Shown piece by piece: positions 23,201-34,782 of a DNA stretch of 64,000 nucleotides. Source of the stretch: Sphaerolaimus hirsutus (lineage: Eukaryota; Nematoda; Chromadorea; Monhysterida; Sphaerolaimidae); assembly GCA_964036195.1 (NCBI GenBank), contig OZ038458.1:19109832-19173831 (forward strand). Direction: 5' to 3'. A program made the translations under genes and the position numbers. Positions within the stretch are counted from its first letter, which is position 1, and each line of letters opens with the position of its first letter. The notes beneath the pieces are model-generated. The model had not been told where the DNA came from. It ran no database searches and was given only the letters and a program-made list of their open reading frames with translations.

Positions 23201-26200
23201 TCGACGGCTGCACGGCTCCGCCCACTATGGTCGATGAGGCCAACGAAATGGGCATCGACGTCGAATGTTTGCGCGTTTGCCCGCCGGAAATGCAAGAGCC
23301 TAAGGCGGGTGGATTGAGGAAAAGGCCTAGTCAGTCTGAGTTGCTACCGCCGCCTGTTGTGGAGAGGGGCATAGTTTTGAGTTGGTTTTGAGCGGTTGTT
23401 GTTGTTGTTTTGTTTTTTTTGTTGGGGGGGGTGTTAATTAGAGAGTTTTTGTGTTTTGAATTTTGGGGATAACTGTATTGTGATTTGCACCACCAATCTG
23501 AAGTCGTCGAGTTAACGATGTGGGACGGTGCCTGGATGGCAAAAATTATCTTACTTGGCGTCATTTGCGAGCTGGGGGGGCCTAAATTCTGATCATGTTA
23601 GCGCCACACTCTATTATGTATAGAGAAGTATACGAATGTATACATTCGTTTTCACTGGAACCCCTCAAATTCGCATCAAGTAAATAACTAAAAATAATGA
23701 AATGTAAAAATCGAAAAGTTACAATTGAGCCCTCGAAGGGTGCGGGACTAGTTCGTGACCTCGTGACACCAATCCCAACCCAAATCACCCCGCAGAGGCA
23801 ACCCCATAGCCTCGGTCCCTGGCGTTGTAATCGGGGGCACCTTCGACCGGCTGCACAACGGGCACAAGATGCTGATCACCACCGCCGCGCTGGTCGCCAC
23901 CGAGCAGTTCACCTGCGGCGTGACCGACGGCCCCGCCATGCTCGCTAGTGGGTTTGACTTTGGTTGAAGGGTATATGGTATACTCGGTCGACATCACACT
24001 TAGTATAGAAACCTACCGTAACCCATCTGAATAATGAACCAAACATTATAGTTTTGTATTATAATATTTCGTTTTTACTATGGAATCATTTATTACGAAA
24101 TTTATCACAATTTTATTCATTGAATTATGGTAGGATTCTGTACACACTTTGCGGTCGCCCGAGTATTTTTAGTTTTTAGAGTTTTAAGAATTTTTTGGAT
24201 TGAAGTGGATATTGTGGCGAAAAATTGCAGCCAAAGTTCTGTGGGAACTGATCGATCCTGTGGAGACCCGAGTGAAGAATGTGATGGAGTTTGTGCACGA
24301 TATCGACCCGATTCTGAGGTGAGTTACAAAGTATTAAAATCATTTTAGAAGTGAGAAGTAAGAAGTACAAACCGAAATGAAATTAGGAGTGTGAAATAAA
24401 AAAATGAAAAAAATTAGAAGTGGGAAGTTAAATGCCAGGTAAAAAGTTAAAAGCGACGTCGATTTAAAACTTGAAAGAAAGTGAGAAATTAAAGAGGAAA
24501 GTTAAAATTATACTTCGTTTGTAACTGTCTACTTATCATTTCACTTAACACTTCTAAATTTACTTTTTCAAACTTTTCTCAAATACTTTTTACTCACTTC
24601 GAAAGTGTTTTTTTTACTTCTCCACTTACGGAATTGGCACCTGTTGCTTCTATCAAATAAGCAAAATACTCAATGATTCACAAAAAACTGACACCCACCC
24701 CCTCGCAGCCTGAAAGTGGTGCCAATCACTGACATGTATGGGCCATCTATCACTGATACAAACCTACAGGTTATTGTTGCCACCTGCGAGACTGCTGAAG
24801 GTGCGGACAAAGTCAATGTTAAAAGGGAGGAAAATGGGGTTGGTGCCAATAACCATTTGATTGAATTCACGGAGCAGTTCTGGAACCTATTAAGCCAAGA
24901 GTGAAATGTCATGTAAAATGTCAACCAAAATAAAAATGGTAAATATTACTAATTTTTTTGTATGACATTTTACAAGACATTTGACACATTACACGGTGCG
25001 GGACTAACACACTGGTGACTTGTTGACGATCGCAATCGGTCAACCTAGTCTAGCAGTTAACTAATCTGTTCATCGGTGTTTGGAACAGCATTGAATTTCA
25101 CCGATGGTCAACTAATACACATTGGTCAATCAATCACTAGTTACAACACTTTTAACAATTTATTAAATGCCAACTATCCCCAATCAGTTGTGCCACCTGC
25201 GGCCGTACGTGATCGGTTTGGCTGACGATTGCGGCCGCCAAGACATGAGCGAAGATTTCAAAGTGAGCTCCTGGAAAAGTCGCAGGGACATGCTCGGCAC
25301 CTTGTTGCGTCCGGTGAAAGTCCGGGTTAGATATTTTTTACGGGTTTTTTTTCGCTTTTATTTATTGTTGGCAATGGACATTGGATTTTACTACTTTTTG
25401 GCAAAAATGAACGTGTTTGGTAACGCAATCGATCTAGTGCGGGTTTTTTGACATTTGTTTATTGAACAAAAGATTTTTTTGTTCACAGCGAGCTTGCAAC
25501 TTAGTTAACGCGGATTGTTTGAGTTAAATATAACTTTTGTTTCCTCACAAACCGTTCCTGTTTCCTGGATCAAAAACAAGCAACTGAATCGAATTGTCGC
25601 TCAACCATACTCGAATACTGAATAGGACGATTAATCGTACCGAAAATATTAGAGTAGAGCAATTTTCCAGCATAAATATCAAATATCGACGTCGAGTATA
25701 TTTTAAGATATCTCAGGAGCCGTAGCAGAACAAAAACATCACATTTTCCTCTATAGTCCACTAACAGGACGGTGCCCTATTCCGCATTTTGGCCTATTTC
25801 GCATTTTGGCTCATCCCGCACATTTAGCTGCCCATCCCGCATTTTGGCCTATCCCGCATTTTGGCCTATCCCGCATCTTGCCGGTGTAATGTGCGAGATA
25901 GGCAGTGTGCGTGATGGGTTTGTGTGCGGGTTAGGCCAAAATGCGGAATAGGCCAAAATGCGGAATAGTTCACTCTTGGTATGGAACTCCCCATGTGCGC
26001 CGCACGTGCAAATCACACGCGACGCATGTCAATTGCCCCCCCATACTTAATTGCTTATCCGGACGGACAGCTAAATAGATAAACGGCTAAATAATGATAA
26101 AATTAGGAACGTAGATACGATGTTGATGCCGTTCAGATGCATTACAAATCAACATTGTTAATATTGATTTAAGTTAAATCAATATTGATTTAAGACGTTG

Positions 26201-28787
26201 AGCTTAGGCATGCACATTGTGGCCTGGAATTTCCTGAAAAATTCAAAAAGTCGTTTTGGAGTTTTTAATTTTCGAATTTTTTGATATTTTTGAAAAATGA
26301 ATCGATTTTTATGCGTTTCACCTCGTGATCAAAAATTCGAAAAAGCCAAAAAAATGGAAAATTCAAAAATGTTTTCAAATTTTCAAATCTTTGTTTTGCC
26401 ATCGTTAGTGAATACTGCAACCATTTTTATGAACATGTTTTGCACCTGCGTCTATAAATATTCGAAGTTGTAATGAGGAACTCCAAAAAGACTTTTTGAA
26501 TTTTTCAGGGAATTCAAGGCCACAATGTGCATGCCTAAGCTCAACGTCTTAATTTAACTTAAATCAATATCAACAACGTTGATTTGTAATGCATCTGAAC
26601 GGCATCAACATCGTATCTACGTTCCTAATTTTATAATTATTTAGCCGTTTATCTATTTAGCTGTCTGTCCGGATAAGCAATTAAGTATGGGGGCAACTGT
26701 GGGGGGGGGGGCAATTGACATGCGTCGCGTGTGATTTGCACGTGCGGCGCACATGGGGAGTGCCATACCAAGAGTGCACTATTCCGCATTTTGGCCTATT
26801 CCACATTTTGGCCTATCCCGCACACAAACCCATCACGCACACTGCCTATCTCGCACATTACACCGGCAAGATGCGGGATAGGCCAAAATGCGGGATGGGC
26901 AGCCAAATGTGCGGGATGAGCCAAAATGCGGAATAGGCCAAAATGCGGAATAGGCATGCGCCCACTAACAGCACACTTTACAATGAAATCTACCGTATAC
27001 CATCTGAATAACGAAACAAAAAGTTTTTTTTTGATCAAATTAGATTGCTTTCCATATGGGTGAATTCAGTGCGCGATTTTTCACGTAACCTTATTTATCG
27101 AAATGTGGTCAATAGTTTGTTTGCATAGCGTTCAATCTCACAACTGTACCCAAAATCCCTTGCCAGGCGGCCTTCGGTCCGGGCCGGTACATAATCGGTT
27201 TGACGGGCGGCATCTGCAGCGGCAAGACGCACATCGCCGGCGACCTGCGCGAACTCGGCGCCAGGGTGATCGACTGCGACAAGATGGGCCACCAGGCGTA
27301 CAAGAGTGGCTCCGAGTGCTTTAATAGGTCTTTTGGGGCGGCGATTTTGCTATATAGATGGGAATCGATTCAGTGTGCTGGTTGTCTTGAGGGTTGGAAA
27401 TATAAGTCTAGCTAAACGATTATCGAGAAGCATCCTGTTGAAACTCCCAAACTGAAACACCCTAATTTTCAAATTCAATTAAAAAACTGAAAATTCGGCT
27501 TGCGAAATATCAGGGCAGAAATTATATTTTTTGAGCATTATTCCGAGCGTGCACGTGTTTTCCATCAATAACTCAGTTTCTTCCTGGCGCAGGGTGGTCG
27601 AGCGATTTGGTAATGATGTTGTAGATCCAGAAACTGGTGAAGTTGACAGACAGAAACTCGCTTTTACGGCATACTCATCACCGGTGAGTGAAAAAGGAAC
27701 TTCTCGTTTTTTTGCTGATTTTCAAGGTTTTTTGCTATTTCTGTTTTTGTTTTTGTTTTAGAAAGGAATGGGCGATCTGAGCAGCATCGTATGGCCGGAA
27801 ATTTGGAAGGCCGTCACCGAAACAATCACGCACGCGCCGGAAGGTAATGCGTAGTTCACGTTGCTAGTACGCACGCTAGTTGACAACTGAAATTTGACAA
27901 ACTTATGGCTGTTTTAAACTCAAATGCATTTAAAAACGCGTTAATCAGCTTAGGAAATTTCGGTTGTCAACTACGGGCTGTAATGTGTCAGAACGGATAA
28001 ACAGAACTCTGTCTCGATCATTTTGTCCACCGCCATATACAGCACACATTTAGTTCAACTTCTATCATCCTAGCCACAAAAAGCGAGACAAAACCAATCG
28101 TTTTTCAACCACAGATGAGCACGTGTGGGTGTTAGACGCGGCAGTGCTCTTGGAGGCTGGCTGGCACAGGTATTGTGACGAAATTTGGACAGCCGTTGTG
28201 CCGGCGCACGAAGCTGTGCGAAGGTTGAAGCAACGTAATGGACTCACTGAGGCGCAGGTGCGGCGGCGGGTCTTGATAAATATTTACCTGCGACCCCACT
28301 TTAGTTTGGCTCTGTGCCATTACGTATGTAAACCCATCACGCAAGTTAACTAAAATGCATGTAGACGCGGCCCAGCATGCTTAAAATATGCATCAAAACA
28401 CATGACATAGTGATTCTAAATCTATCAAATGTGACAATCTATAAAATTATATAGATGGTTGGGCGGTTTGGGGTTGGGTTACCTGACAGAAAAGCCAATC
28501 AAAAAATGTAAGCAGCTGAAAAGCGTTCAAGAAACCTTGAATAATCACCATCAAAACTCATTGTAGGCAGCATCTCGGCTGGCCGTTCAAACAGACAATT
28601 GTTCGCGGGTGGCCGCGTCCCATGTCGTGTTCACATCGATTTGGCCCAGGGAGCAGACCAAAATGCAGGCATGTGTTGTTTTTGTTTTCGGTCATTTATA
28701 GTGAACTGAATGAGTTACTGTGTTATTTTTATTCAGGTGAAACGTGCCTGGGGCGACTTACATCGCCGACTGTCCGAACAATTTTGA
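20254..28787 (+). CDS. COASY: Bifunctional coenzyme A synthase (PPAT + dephospho-CoA kinase)
   Basis: Last two steps of CoA synthesis: 4'-phosphopantetheine to dephospho-CoA to CoA. Exons: 20254-20459 (candidate ATG 20350), 22479-~22620, 23158-~23320, 23796-23947, 24231-24318, 24709-24838, 25188-25313, 27167-27327, 27593-27683, 27762-27843, 28115-28257, 28567-28668 and 28737-28787. The PPAT nucleotidyltransferase motif GGTFDRLHNGHK is in exon 4, then VPITDMYGPSITD and EDFKVSSWKSRRDMLGTLLRP. The DPCK P-loop GLTGGICSGKT is in exon 8, DAAVLLEAGW in exon 11, and the protein ends in a short basic helix, WGDLHRRLSEQF. From exon 4 to the stop all phases agree. Exon 1 (phase 2) does not fit exon 2 (phase 1), and the 2-3-4 junctions are not settled. 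The last intron has a GC donor (CAG|GCATGT). Confidence 0.92.
21908..22457. mobile_element. CAGGGGT-type hAT-like MITE with internal gap
   Basis: It begins CAGGGGTTTCCAATGG and ends AATCCTGTAGACCCCTG, flanked by ATAAAATC at 21900-21907 and 22458-22465 (8-bp duplication). The interior tandemly repeats CCGGCTCCAACCCCC and ends with CTATCTATC and GAGGGTCAAAATC boxes. It contains the 200-N gap. Its right flank ends only 13 bp before COASY exon 2 (22479). Confidence 0.75.
22017..22216. other. Assembly gap (200 N) flanked by duplicated sequence
   Basis: The 60-odd bases before the CAGGGGT element (from CGATTATCGACAATCACCAA at about 21866) and its first ~25 bases occur again immediately after the gap at 22217-22285, with a few mismatches. 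The gap edges therefore overlap. The two sides are probably two alleles or two unmerged contig ends, not distant sequence. Confidence 0.9.
23981..24140. repeat. MITE of the GTCGACATCACACTTAGTAT family in a COASY intron
   Basis: TATACTCGGTCGACATCACA, AGAAACCTACCGTAACCCATCTG and the rightward ATTGAATTATGGTAGGATTC boxes match the copy at 17716-17890 in a GALK2 intron and, more distantly, 34783-34974. It begins about 35 bp after the exon 4 donor. Confidence 0.55.
24892..25012. repeat. Introner-family MITE in COASY intron 6
   Basis: GTGAAATGTCATGTAAAATG on the left and TATGACATTTTACAAGACAT then CACGGTGCGGGACTAACAC on the right are the family arms in inverted order. The intron donor just upstream (GGG|GTTGGTGCCAAT) also resembles the family terminus GTGCCAATCCC. 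Confidence 0.6.
25768..26961. mobile_element. Fold-back transposon with ~500-bp inverted arms in COASY intron 7
   Basis: About 1.2 kb made of two long inverted arms that meet near 26270-26480. The outer parts iterate CCGCATTTTGGCCTATCCCG. The inner parts share TAGATACGATGTTGATGCCG and a GGAATTTCCTGAAAAATTC / GAATTTTTCAGGGAATTC pair. A 10-bp direct repeat CCACTAACAG flanks it at 25758-25767 and 26962-26971. Long arms and a 9-10-bp duplication are typical of Mutator-like or Foldback elements. No transposase is present. Confidence 0.85.
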
Positions 28788-30316
28788 AACGTGTTTTTTT
28801 GGTTTGGAATTGATTGTGCTAGTTTTTGTCGATTTGTAATCGGAACCCCCATTTTATGCTGGGTTCATTTAACCTCAAAGTGATAAATTCTCCAAAAAAT
28901 GTGTTTTTTTGTACAGAAATTTATACCCAATTAAATTACATACAAATGTCACTGCGGACGTGTTCAAATCCTGACATCCGAACATCTTGTTATTTCTGCT
29001 TAATTTTCCTTCAGTACAAGATTTGAGGCGTCTACTTCTAAAAGTCGACAAGTCCAAAATATGAAAATTCCGAGTTAGGCCCGGAAACGCCATCTGGGAC
29101 TACTTCCGCACATTTTTTATCATTTTCCATAAATTTTTCGACCACACATGGCAATTTTGGAGAAAAATGCAAAAATTTCGGGCAAGAAGTCGACAAGTCC
29201 ACTCAGTTTAGAGCAAGAAGTCGGCAAGTCCATCCTCTTCGTCCTTTTTTATGGAAAAAATAGCAAGAAATGTGATATGTCCGTCATGGACAACTCCTTC
29301 TAAAAGTCGTCAAGTGCATAAATTTCCCATAAGGGAGGAGCAACGCGGGCCGGAACAACAATGTTCTTAAGTGCAAGAAGGCGACAAGTCCATTTCCCTC
29401 CCAAAAACAGTTTTGCTCTAACCGAATGGAAGTTTATGGACACCCCATTTTTCACATAAAGGTTGAGAGCAGGGGCTGAAAATTTGACACTTTATTGTCA
29501 ACACATGGAACTTAATGGAAAGCATGAGAGAGCCAAATTGGACACGCACCACGGGCCTGGAATTGCGATCGGAAACTTAAAATGCGATTTACTCAAAATC
29601 ACATTTTGTGGACTTGTCGACTTTTAGAAGTAGAGGCCACATTTATATTTCGTCGGAACACTAGCGTATGAACTCGGGTTCCATATTATTTTAAATACGT
29701 GTACACTTTCTATTTCTTTGGCCAACTTTTGCATTCATCGACTTTTTGCACTTTTTGTTTACGCTGCTCACGCGCAATCAACTGCTTTTCATCTGCTCAC
29801 CCGAACAGCTGGCAATTAGCGAAGGTCGTTTCGATACTCGTATGAGTTTTGGTTAACCAATTGGCTTGAAATTCACACTCACATGGCCACTTCACCTAAT
29901 TGCTAGAGGGATGCATTACTTTTGTGTCTGAAGTGCGGCGATTGCCAATAGATTTTGACGAATAATTTACCAATCATGTGCCGAACCCTGTCAAGTGACA
30001 CATTTCAGGTGGAGTTTCAGATTTCACACTCAGACAAATAATTTCAAATGTCGTGACAAATCGCAGTAATGTTTCAGATGCCCTGTAAGCAGATTGCAGT
30101 GAATTTCAAACATTGTCTAGAATTTATCAGTTGGTCGTATTTGGAACTGGCCCCAGTTTATGGTACCAATTCAGCTGTGAAACATTTATTTATTCGTCAT
30201 ATTTTCACACCCTATCACAAATTCAATCCACCGAAACATGTAAAGTCAATTACACACATCTATATGCAAATACTAATAAATAAAAAAAACCCATTAAAAT
30301 GCCACCACACAGCGCT
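28788..30316. other. COASY-secreted gene spacer
   Basis: Convergent 3' ends would meet here. It holds the 29031-29634 repeat. Otherwise it is AT-rich with no exon I could support; frames at 28826-29026 and 30069-30332 have no splice partners or recognisable domains. Confidence 0.5.
29031..29634. repeat. Inverted-repeat element iterating AAGTCGACAAGTCCA
   Basis: The left end is TCTACTTCTAAAAGTCGACA and the right end the inverse, GACTTTTAGAAGTAGA. Between them the word AGAAGTCGACAAGTCC recurs at least five times with variation (for example 29184, 29216, 29380). It is non-coding. A target-site duplication was not found. Confidence 0.7.
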
Positions 30317-32996
30317 TCATAACATCGTGTAAAATGTCGCAAAAATAACAGAACCCACAAAATGCCCAAAAAATCTATGCCAGTGCAAAAATGTGTTGCC
30401 GCTGGACGCAACCGCAGTGTGAATGAGCTCTGGCTGTTTCTCCGTTTCCGTTTCCGTTCGTCTGGTCGTGAATATTTGTAGCTGTGCGGTGGTCAGTGTG
30501 CTTTGGGTGGTGGTTGCGATGTGGGCTGGCTCGCTGTGACTTGTCCTGCTTGGTGATAGTGTCGGCCATGCTGAGAGGTGGGGGAAGTTTGGATGGTTTT
30601 GGACTAATTTCACGCAGGATATTTAGTTCAGTGTGTAAGTACGCCCTGCAAGCATCTGCACTTGTAAGCATACATTCAAGGTATTGTCAATCCTCGTGTG
30701 TTGCCACACGAAAACGGATTTTGTTTAAACCCGATATACCCGGGTATTTGTACTTACGTTTACGTTTTCTGAAAATACCATTACGCTGTGATTAGGGTGT
30801 CAAATTTCCGTTTTCCGCAGGCAAATTTTTTCCGTTACGTTTTCTGGCTGCTGAAATTTTTTCCGTTTCCGTTTTTCCGGCTCATTTTCCGTTTTCCGGC
30901 TAAATTTTCAGTTTTTCCACTTTTTTTCCGTTTTCCGCCTCAATTTCCAGTTTTTTTGCCTTTTTTTCATTTTCCACCTCAATTTTCCATTTTCCGCCTC
31001 ATTTTACCTTTTTCTGGCTCAACTTTCTGTTTTCTGATCAGCCAAACTGGTAAAAATCCATGCAGATTGCCAATGATGTAAAAAAATTTCTGTTTCCAGC
31101 AAAATTACTGCAAATTTTTTCCACTTCCAGCAAAATTTCAGCAAACTTTATCCGTTTTCCAGCAAAATTTCAGCTTTCCAGTTTTTCCATTTCCGTGCAA
31201 ATTTGATTTTTCCATTTCTGTTTTTCCGGCCTCTTTTTCCGTTTTCCGGCCGCTGAAAAATTTTTGCCATTTCCGTTTTCTGCCAAGTGCAAAATTTTTT
31301 CCGTTTTCCGGCCACTGAAAAAAAATTTCCGTTTCCGTTTTCCGTAAAAAAATTTTTTGACACCCTAGCTGTGATACGTTTTCCTGTGGAAAACGCTGGG
31401 TAATGGAGAAATCGTAAAAATCGTAATGCAACTTGTAAAATGAAATTTTTCTCTGTTGACACAACATTCAACATTTGAATACGCCATTCCCCATTGGAAT
31501 AATGAACATCTTTATTTATTATACCTAGGAACTCAATGAACTTCCCGCTATACAGTTTGTGCCCAAAAAAGTCTAAAAATGAGCGTGTATAGCATGTCAG
31601 AAATTGCTTAAATACCTGCATGCCTGTCAAAGTGAGTGACGTAAAGTAGCACTGACCCAAACAAACTTAGTGTCGTTCAATTACTCTAACTTCATTGGAA
31701 GCGCAGTAGTTGATTGACTTACTACAAGTGTAGTAAGTTCAATCAACTACTACAGAAGGAATGAAATGAACTATGAATGGAATCTATCATATGAAATATT
31801 TATTTTGGCTGAATTTAAAAAATCTAACTGGAAGAAAATTGTACGACACGTTTAATTGTCTCAGTAGTTTAATGTTCCAATTCAATCCCACCCACCTGTG
31901 GCAGCGGCAGTATTTCTATCAATTGGCCTGGTGCCAACTGTGGTGCTGGCCTCAATTGGCCTGGTGCCAGCTGTGGTGCTGCTCCTGGTGCTGGTGCTGG
32001 TGCGCGGCGCCATGTTGGCCGTCTCCACCGTGGGCCGGCTGGTCGCCGCCGGCTGCGTTCCTTCTGGAGGGCCGATTTGTTCCAGCAGACTAGGTGGTGT
32101 GCTGCGTTTTGGTTGGGTTGTTTGAGTGGAAGTTTTCAAGTGCCACTACTCCCAGAGCCTGTCAAATGTGACTTGGCAAAAGTCATGTAAGATTGCCTGT
32201 AAAATAACTAGAAAATTAACCGGTCATTCAACACTTTTACACGACTAGACATTTCGCATGACATTTTACACGGTCGTGCAGTTCACCTTGTCATGCACAC
32301 ACAGCGCAGCTTTTCCCAAAGCTTTTCCACATCCAAAAGCGAGTCCTTTAAGTTGTAGTTACAGCATAACGACAAATAAAATGTGAAACGACAAATTCAG
32401 TTTAAAGATATCGTTCCCTCAGTTTAAAGATATCGTAGAATTCAGTTTAAAGACGCAAGAAAGCTTAAAGATATCGTTCCCTAAATTGACAGGTTAAAGC
32501 ACTAACCAATATCTACATTGTGTCCAAAAAATATTCAAAAAGCTGCAGTTCTTATTGAGATCTAAATTTTTATCAAAATTTCGCTGTTTGCCGACAATAT
32601 TTTCATCGGAGTTGTTGACCAATAGCGAAATTGTGATTTAAAATTTATATCTCGGGAACCACTTGAGTTTTTTTGATGATTTTTGGACACGCTAATAGTG
32701 GTCAGCGCTTTAGGTAAACCTGTCAATTTGGGGGGTTGACATCTCCGGGCGTTCTCGCATATTCGAAATTTGTCGAGACATCCCACCATCACTCACAACG
32801 GCTCCAAACTGGACGTCACCAACGGGGGCAACATCATATCATCTTCATCGAGCAAACTCTCCACCTGCACGTGCATGCCATCCAAGTTTCCATTGTCTTC
32901 ATTTATTTGTCCTTGCGGCGTGGCAAAGACTAGAACGACTTGATGTAGACAAGTTATTATGGGCAGGAAAATGTGCAGTAAAAGGTTAGGGTCCAT
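30317..32996 (-). CDS. Unrecognised Ser/Thr-rich secreted protein (tentative 3-exon model)
   Basis: Minus-strand exons are 32996-32797, 32101-31896 and 30603-30317; the phases (2, then 1) fit and the product is about 230 aa. Exon 1 starts MDPNLLLHIFLPIITCLHQV, a clear signal peptide, then an acidic stretch (LLDEDDMM) and a strong donor (CCGTT|GTGAGT). Exon 2 follows GCAG and is Thr/Ser/Pro-rich with an 11-residue repeat (STTAGTRPIEA, STTVGTRPIDR), which suits O-glycosylation. Exon 3 has a weak acceptor (AAATTAG) and ends in a hydrophobic tail, HFVGSVIFATFYTML, possibly a membrane or anchor segment. I know no homologue. Exons 1 and 2 are better supported than exon 3. A hAT-like MITE lies in intron 2 and an introner-family copy in intron 1. 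Confidence 0.42.
30793..31367. mobile_element. TAGGGTGTCAAA hAT-like MITE with TTTTCCG iterations
   Basis: The ends TAGGGTGTCAAATTTCCG and TTTTTGACACCCTA are flanked by the exact octamer GCTGTGAT at 30785-30792 and 31368-31375. The whole interior is variations on TTTTCCGTTTTCCGGC. Long apparent frames on both strands here are artefacts of this low-complexity sequence. Confidence 0.9.
32141..32288. repeat. Introner-family MITE beside exon 2 of the secreted gene
   Basis: TGCCACTACTCCCAGAGCCT, then GTCAAATGTGAC at the left, and GCATGACATTTTACACGGTC at the right, are the inverted family ends. It sits in the first intron of the 30317-32996 model, about 40 bp from the exon 2 acceptor. Confidence 0.6.
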
Positions 32997-33104
32997 CGAG
33001 TGAATGGTGTTTTTGTTGGTTTAGTTGTTTTGATCTGAGCTTTGGTTGATATGCTGTGTTGTGTTAGACTATGAAGTCGAATTGCTTATGTTAAAATACC
33101 ACTA

Positions 33105-33968
33105 GTGATGGTAGATTCCTGATGGTAATCCGCTCAGTGATAATCTGTACAGATGGTAATCCAATTGAGATGACCATCCATACATAATGGATTACCATCT
33201 GTACAAGATAGATTACCATCAGTACATAGTGGTGAACATCGTGATGAACACAAAAAAAATATGGTAACTGTACACCCATCATGAAAAATCAACATAACTG
33301 ACAGCTAATGGAATGCACAATAGATCAGTTGGTATGTATTTATACATATTGATACATTCAAAGTAATTTGCCTGCTAATCCTATGGATGGTAATGACTGT
33401 GTGTGCAACAGACACTTTAAGATGCCAGTGATTGAGGCATTTCTGTCAGTTTGATTGATGTTTCCTTGTGTAGTAGTTGATAGAACTTACTACAAAACAT
33501 TGCAGTATTTAGAATGGCTTGTATCGCACTAAATATGTGTTTGCACTTGTCAACATCTGCCTTATAATAGTTGACAATACTGTACTAATAATCACCTTGA
33601 AATTTTACATTTCAAATAGTTGTTGCCTTGAATATTCTCCATTGAATGCACATTTCAGATGACTAAATATACCTATGAATTAATCAGTGTGTCAACTTGC
33701 TTGCACTGACCTACTTGACCACTAATTATGTTGACAGTGTTCTAATGACATACACTTGATAGGTGTGGGAACAAACAGATGCAAAGTACATTTAAGGTTA
33801 CCATCAGTACAGATCAGATTACCATCCATACATGAGATTACCATCCATACATATGAGATTACCAACTGTACATGGAAAAGTTATGCATATTTTGCCCTGT
33901 AGGATTACCATCAGTACATGAAGGGGGATTACCACTGCAGAGATTACCATCAGTACCCTCCCCTAGTG
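33105..33968. repeat. Element iterating GATTACCATC(C/A)(A/G)TACAT
   Basis: The left end (CTAGTGATGGTAGATTCCTG) and right end (GATTACCATCAGTACCCTCC, then CCTAGTGATG) carry clusters of the GATTACCATCAGTACAT word, inverted between the two sides (about 33107-33235 and 33795-33955). The central ~550 bp is unique AT-rich sequence. The structure matches the other iterated-terminus elements. Confidence 0.7.
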
Positions 33969-34203
33969 ATGTGAAGGCACCGGTGCTGGGCACCGAGGAG
34001 CACCGGTGCTGATGAAGTGCCATTGCACTTTTCAGAGGTGCCCCTCTGGTACCGGCGCCATCTTTTGGGCATGGCACCGATACCAGTGCGGTGCGGTGTT
34101 ATTTTTTGCCGGTGCCAAAGGTGCCAAGTGACCTTTCTAAGGAATGGCAGAGGTGTCAGTGCGGTATGGTGCCGTATTTCCCGGTACCTTTAACATCATT
34201 GGT
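33964..34203. repeat. TAGTGATG-type element with GGTGCC iterations
   Basis: It runs from TAGTGATGTGAAGGCACCGG to GGTACCTTTAACATCATT, with GCACCGGTGCTG/GGTGCCAAAGGTGCC words inside. It is a shorter relative of 45592-46522. It directly adjoins the GATTACC element, so one probably inserted beside or into the other. Confidence 0.6.
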
Positions 34204-34782
34204 TACAACTTAAAATATGTACCTACGTAGTAGTTACGATACGGCAAAAACATAACATTCAAACAAATGCATGGATGTAATGGTCGATCTGTTTGAAGTA
34301 CCCCAAATAATAACGCAAACTGCCTACATATCATTATAAATTTGAAACAGGACGCTTGTTTCTGGTCATTATTTTTTATATGACCAGAACCATTTTTGTT
34401 TTATTATACTATCTATTACTATCCAAATAGTATTTCAACGTAAACAATGCAGTATAGTATAATGGTGAAAGTATATAAAATATGTTTGTAGATAGATACC
34501 TACATGTGCACCTTGTGTTTACAAAACATTTTTCGCTGAATAGCTCCAAGCTCAACTGGCGATTATGGTCTGGGGAATATGTAACTACGTGTTTTACCTG
34601 CTGGTGCAAGCTTTTTTATTTCATGAAGTAATAAAGCTAGGAGAAATTGATTAAGCATATTTACGACGGTCGGTAAATTTTTTAGTACCCAAGTTCACGC
34701 ATCATTCGAATGTTCGGTATTAGTCATAGTTATGAAATATATAAACAATAAATCATCACAGAAAAATGTTCAATTTTTATAT

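Noticed and set aside
25768-26961. Possible large hairpin non-coding RNA gene
   Set aside because: The fold-back structure is better explained by a transposon because an exact 10-bp duplication flanks it; no promoter evidence supports a dedicated RNA gene.
31148-31660. 170-codon minus-strand open frame
   Set aside because: It lies mostly inside the TTTTCCG-iterated MITE; the protein is a low-complexity read-through of the repeat with no start context or splice partners.
31896-32101. Plus-strand reading of the repeated exon (Leu/Val-rich frame)
   Set aside because: The opposite strand gives a phase-compatible Thr-rich exon linked to a signal-peptide exon; the plus-strand hydrophobic frame has no partners.
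33105-33968. Possible CRISPR-like array (repeated GATTACCATC words)
   Set aside because: The words are degenerate, irregularly spaced, inverted between the two sides and located in a eukaryotic genome; they are transposon subterminal repeats.
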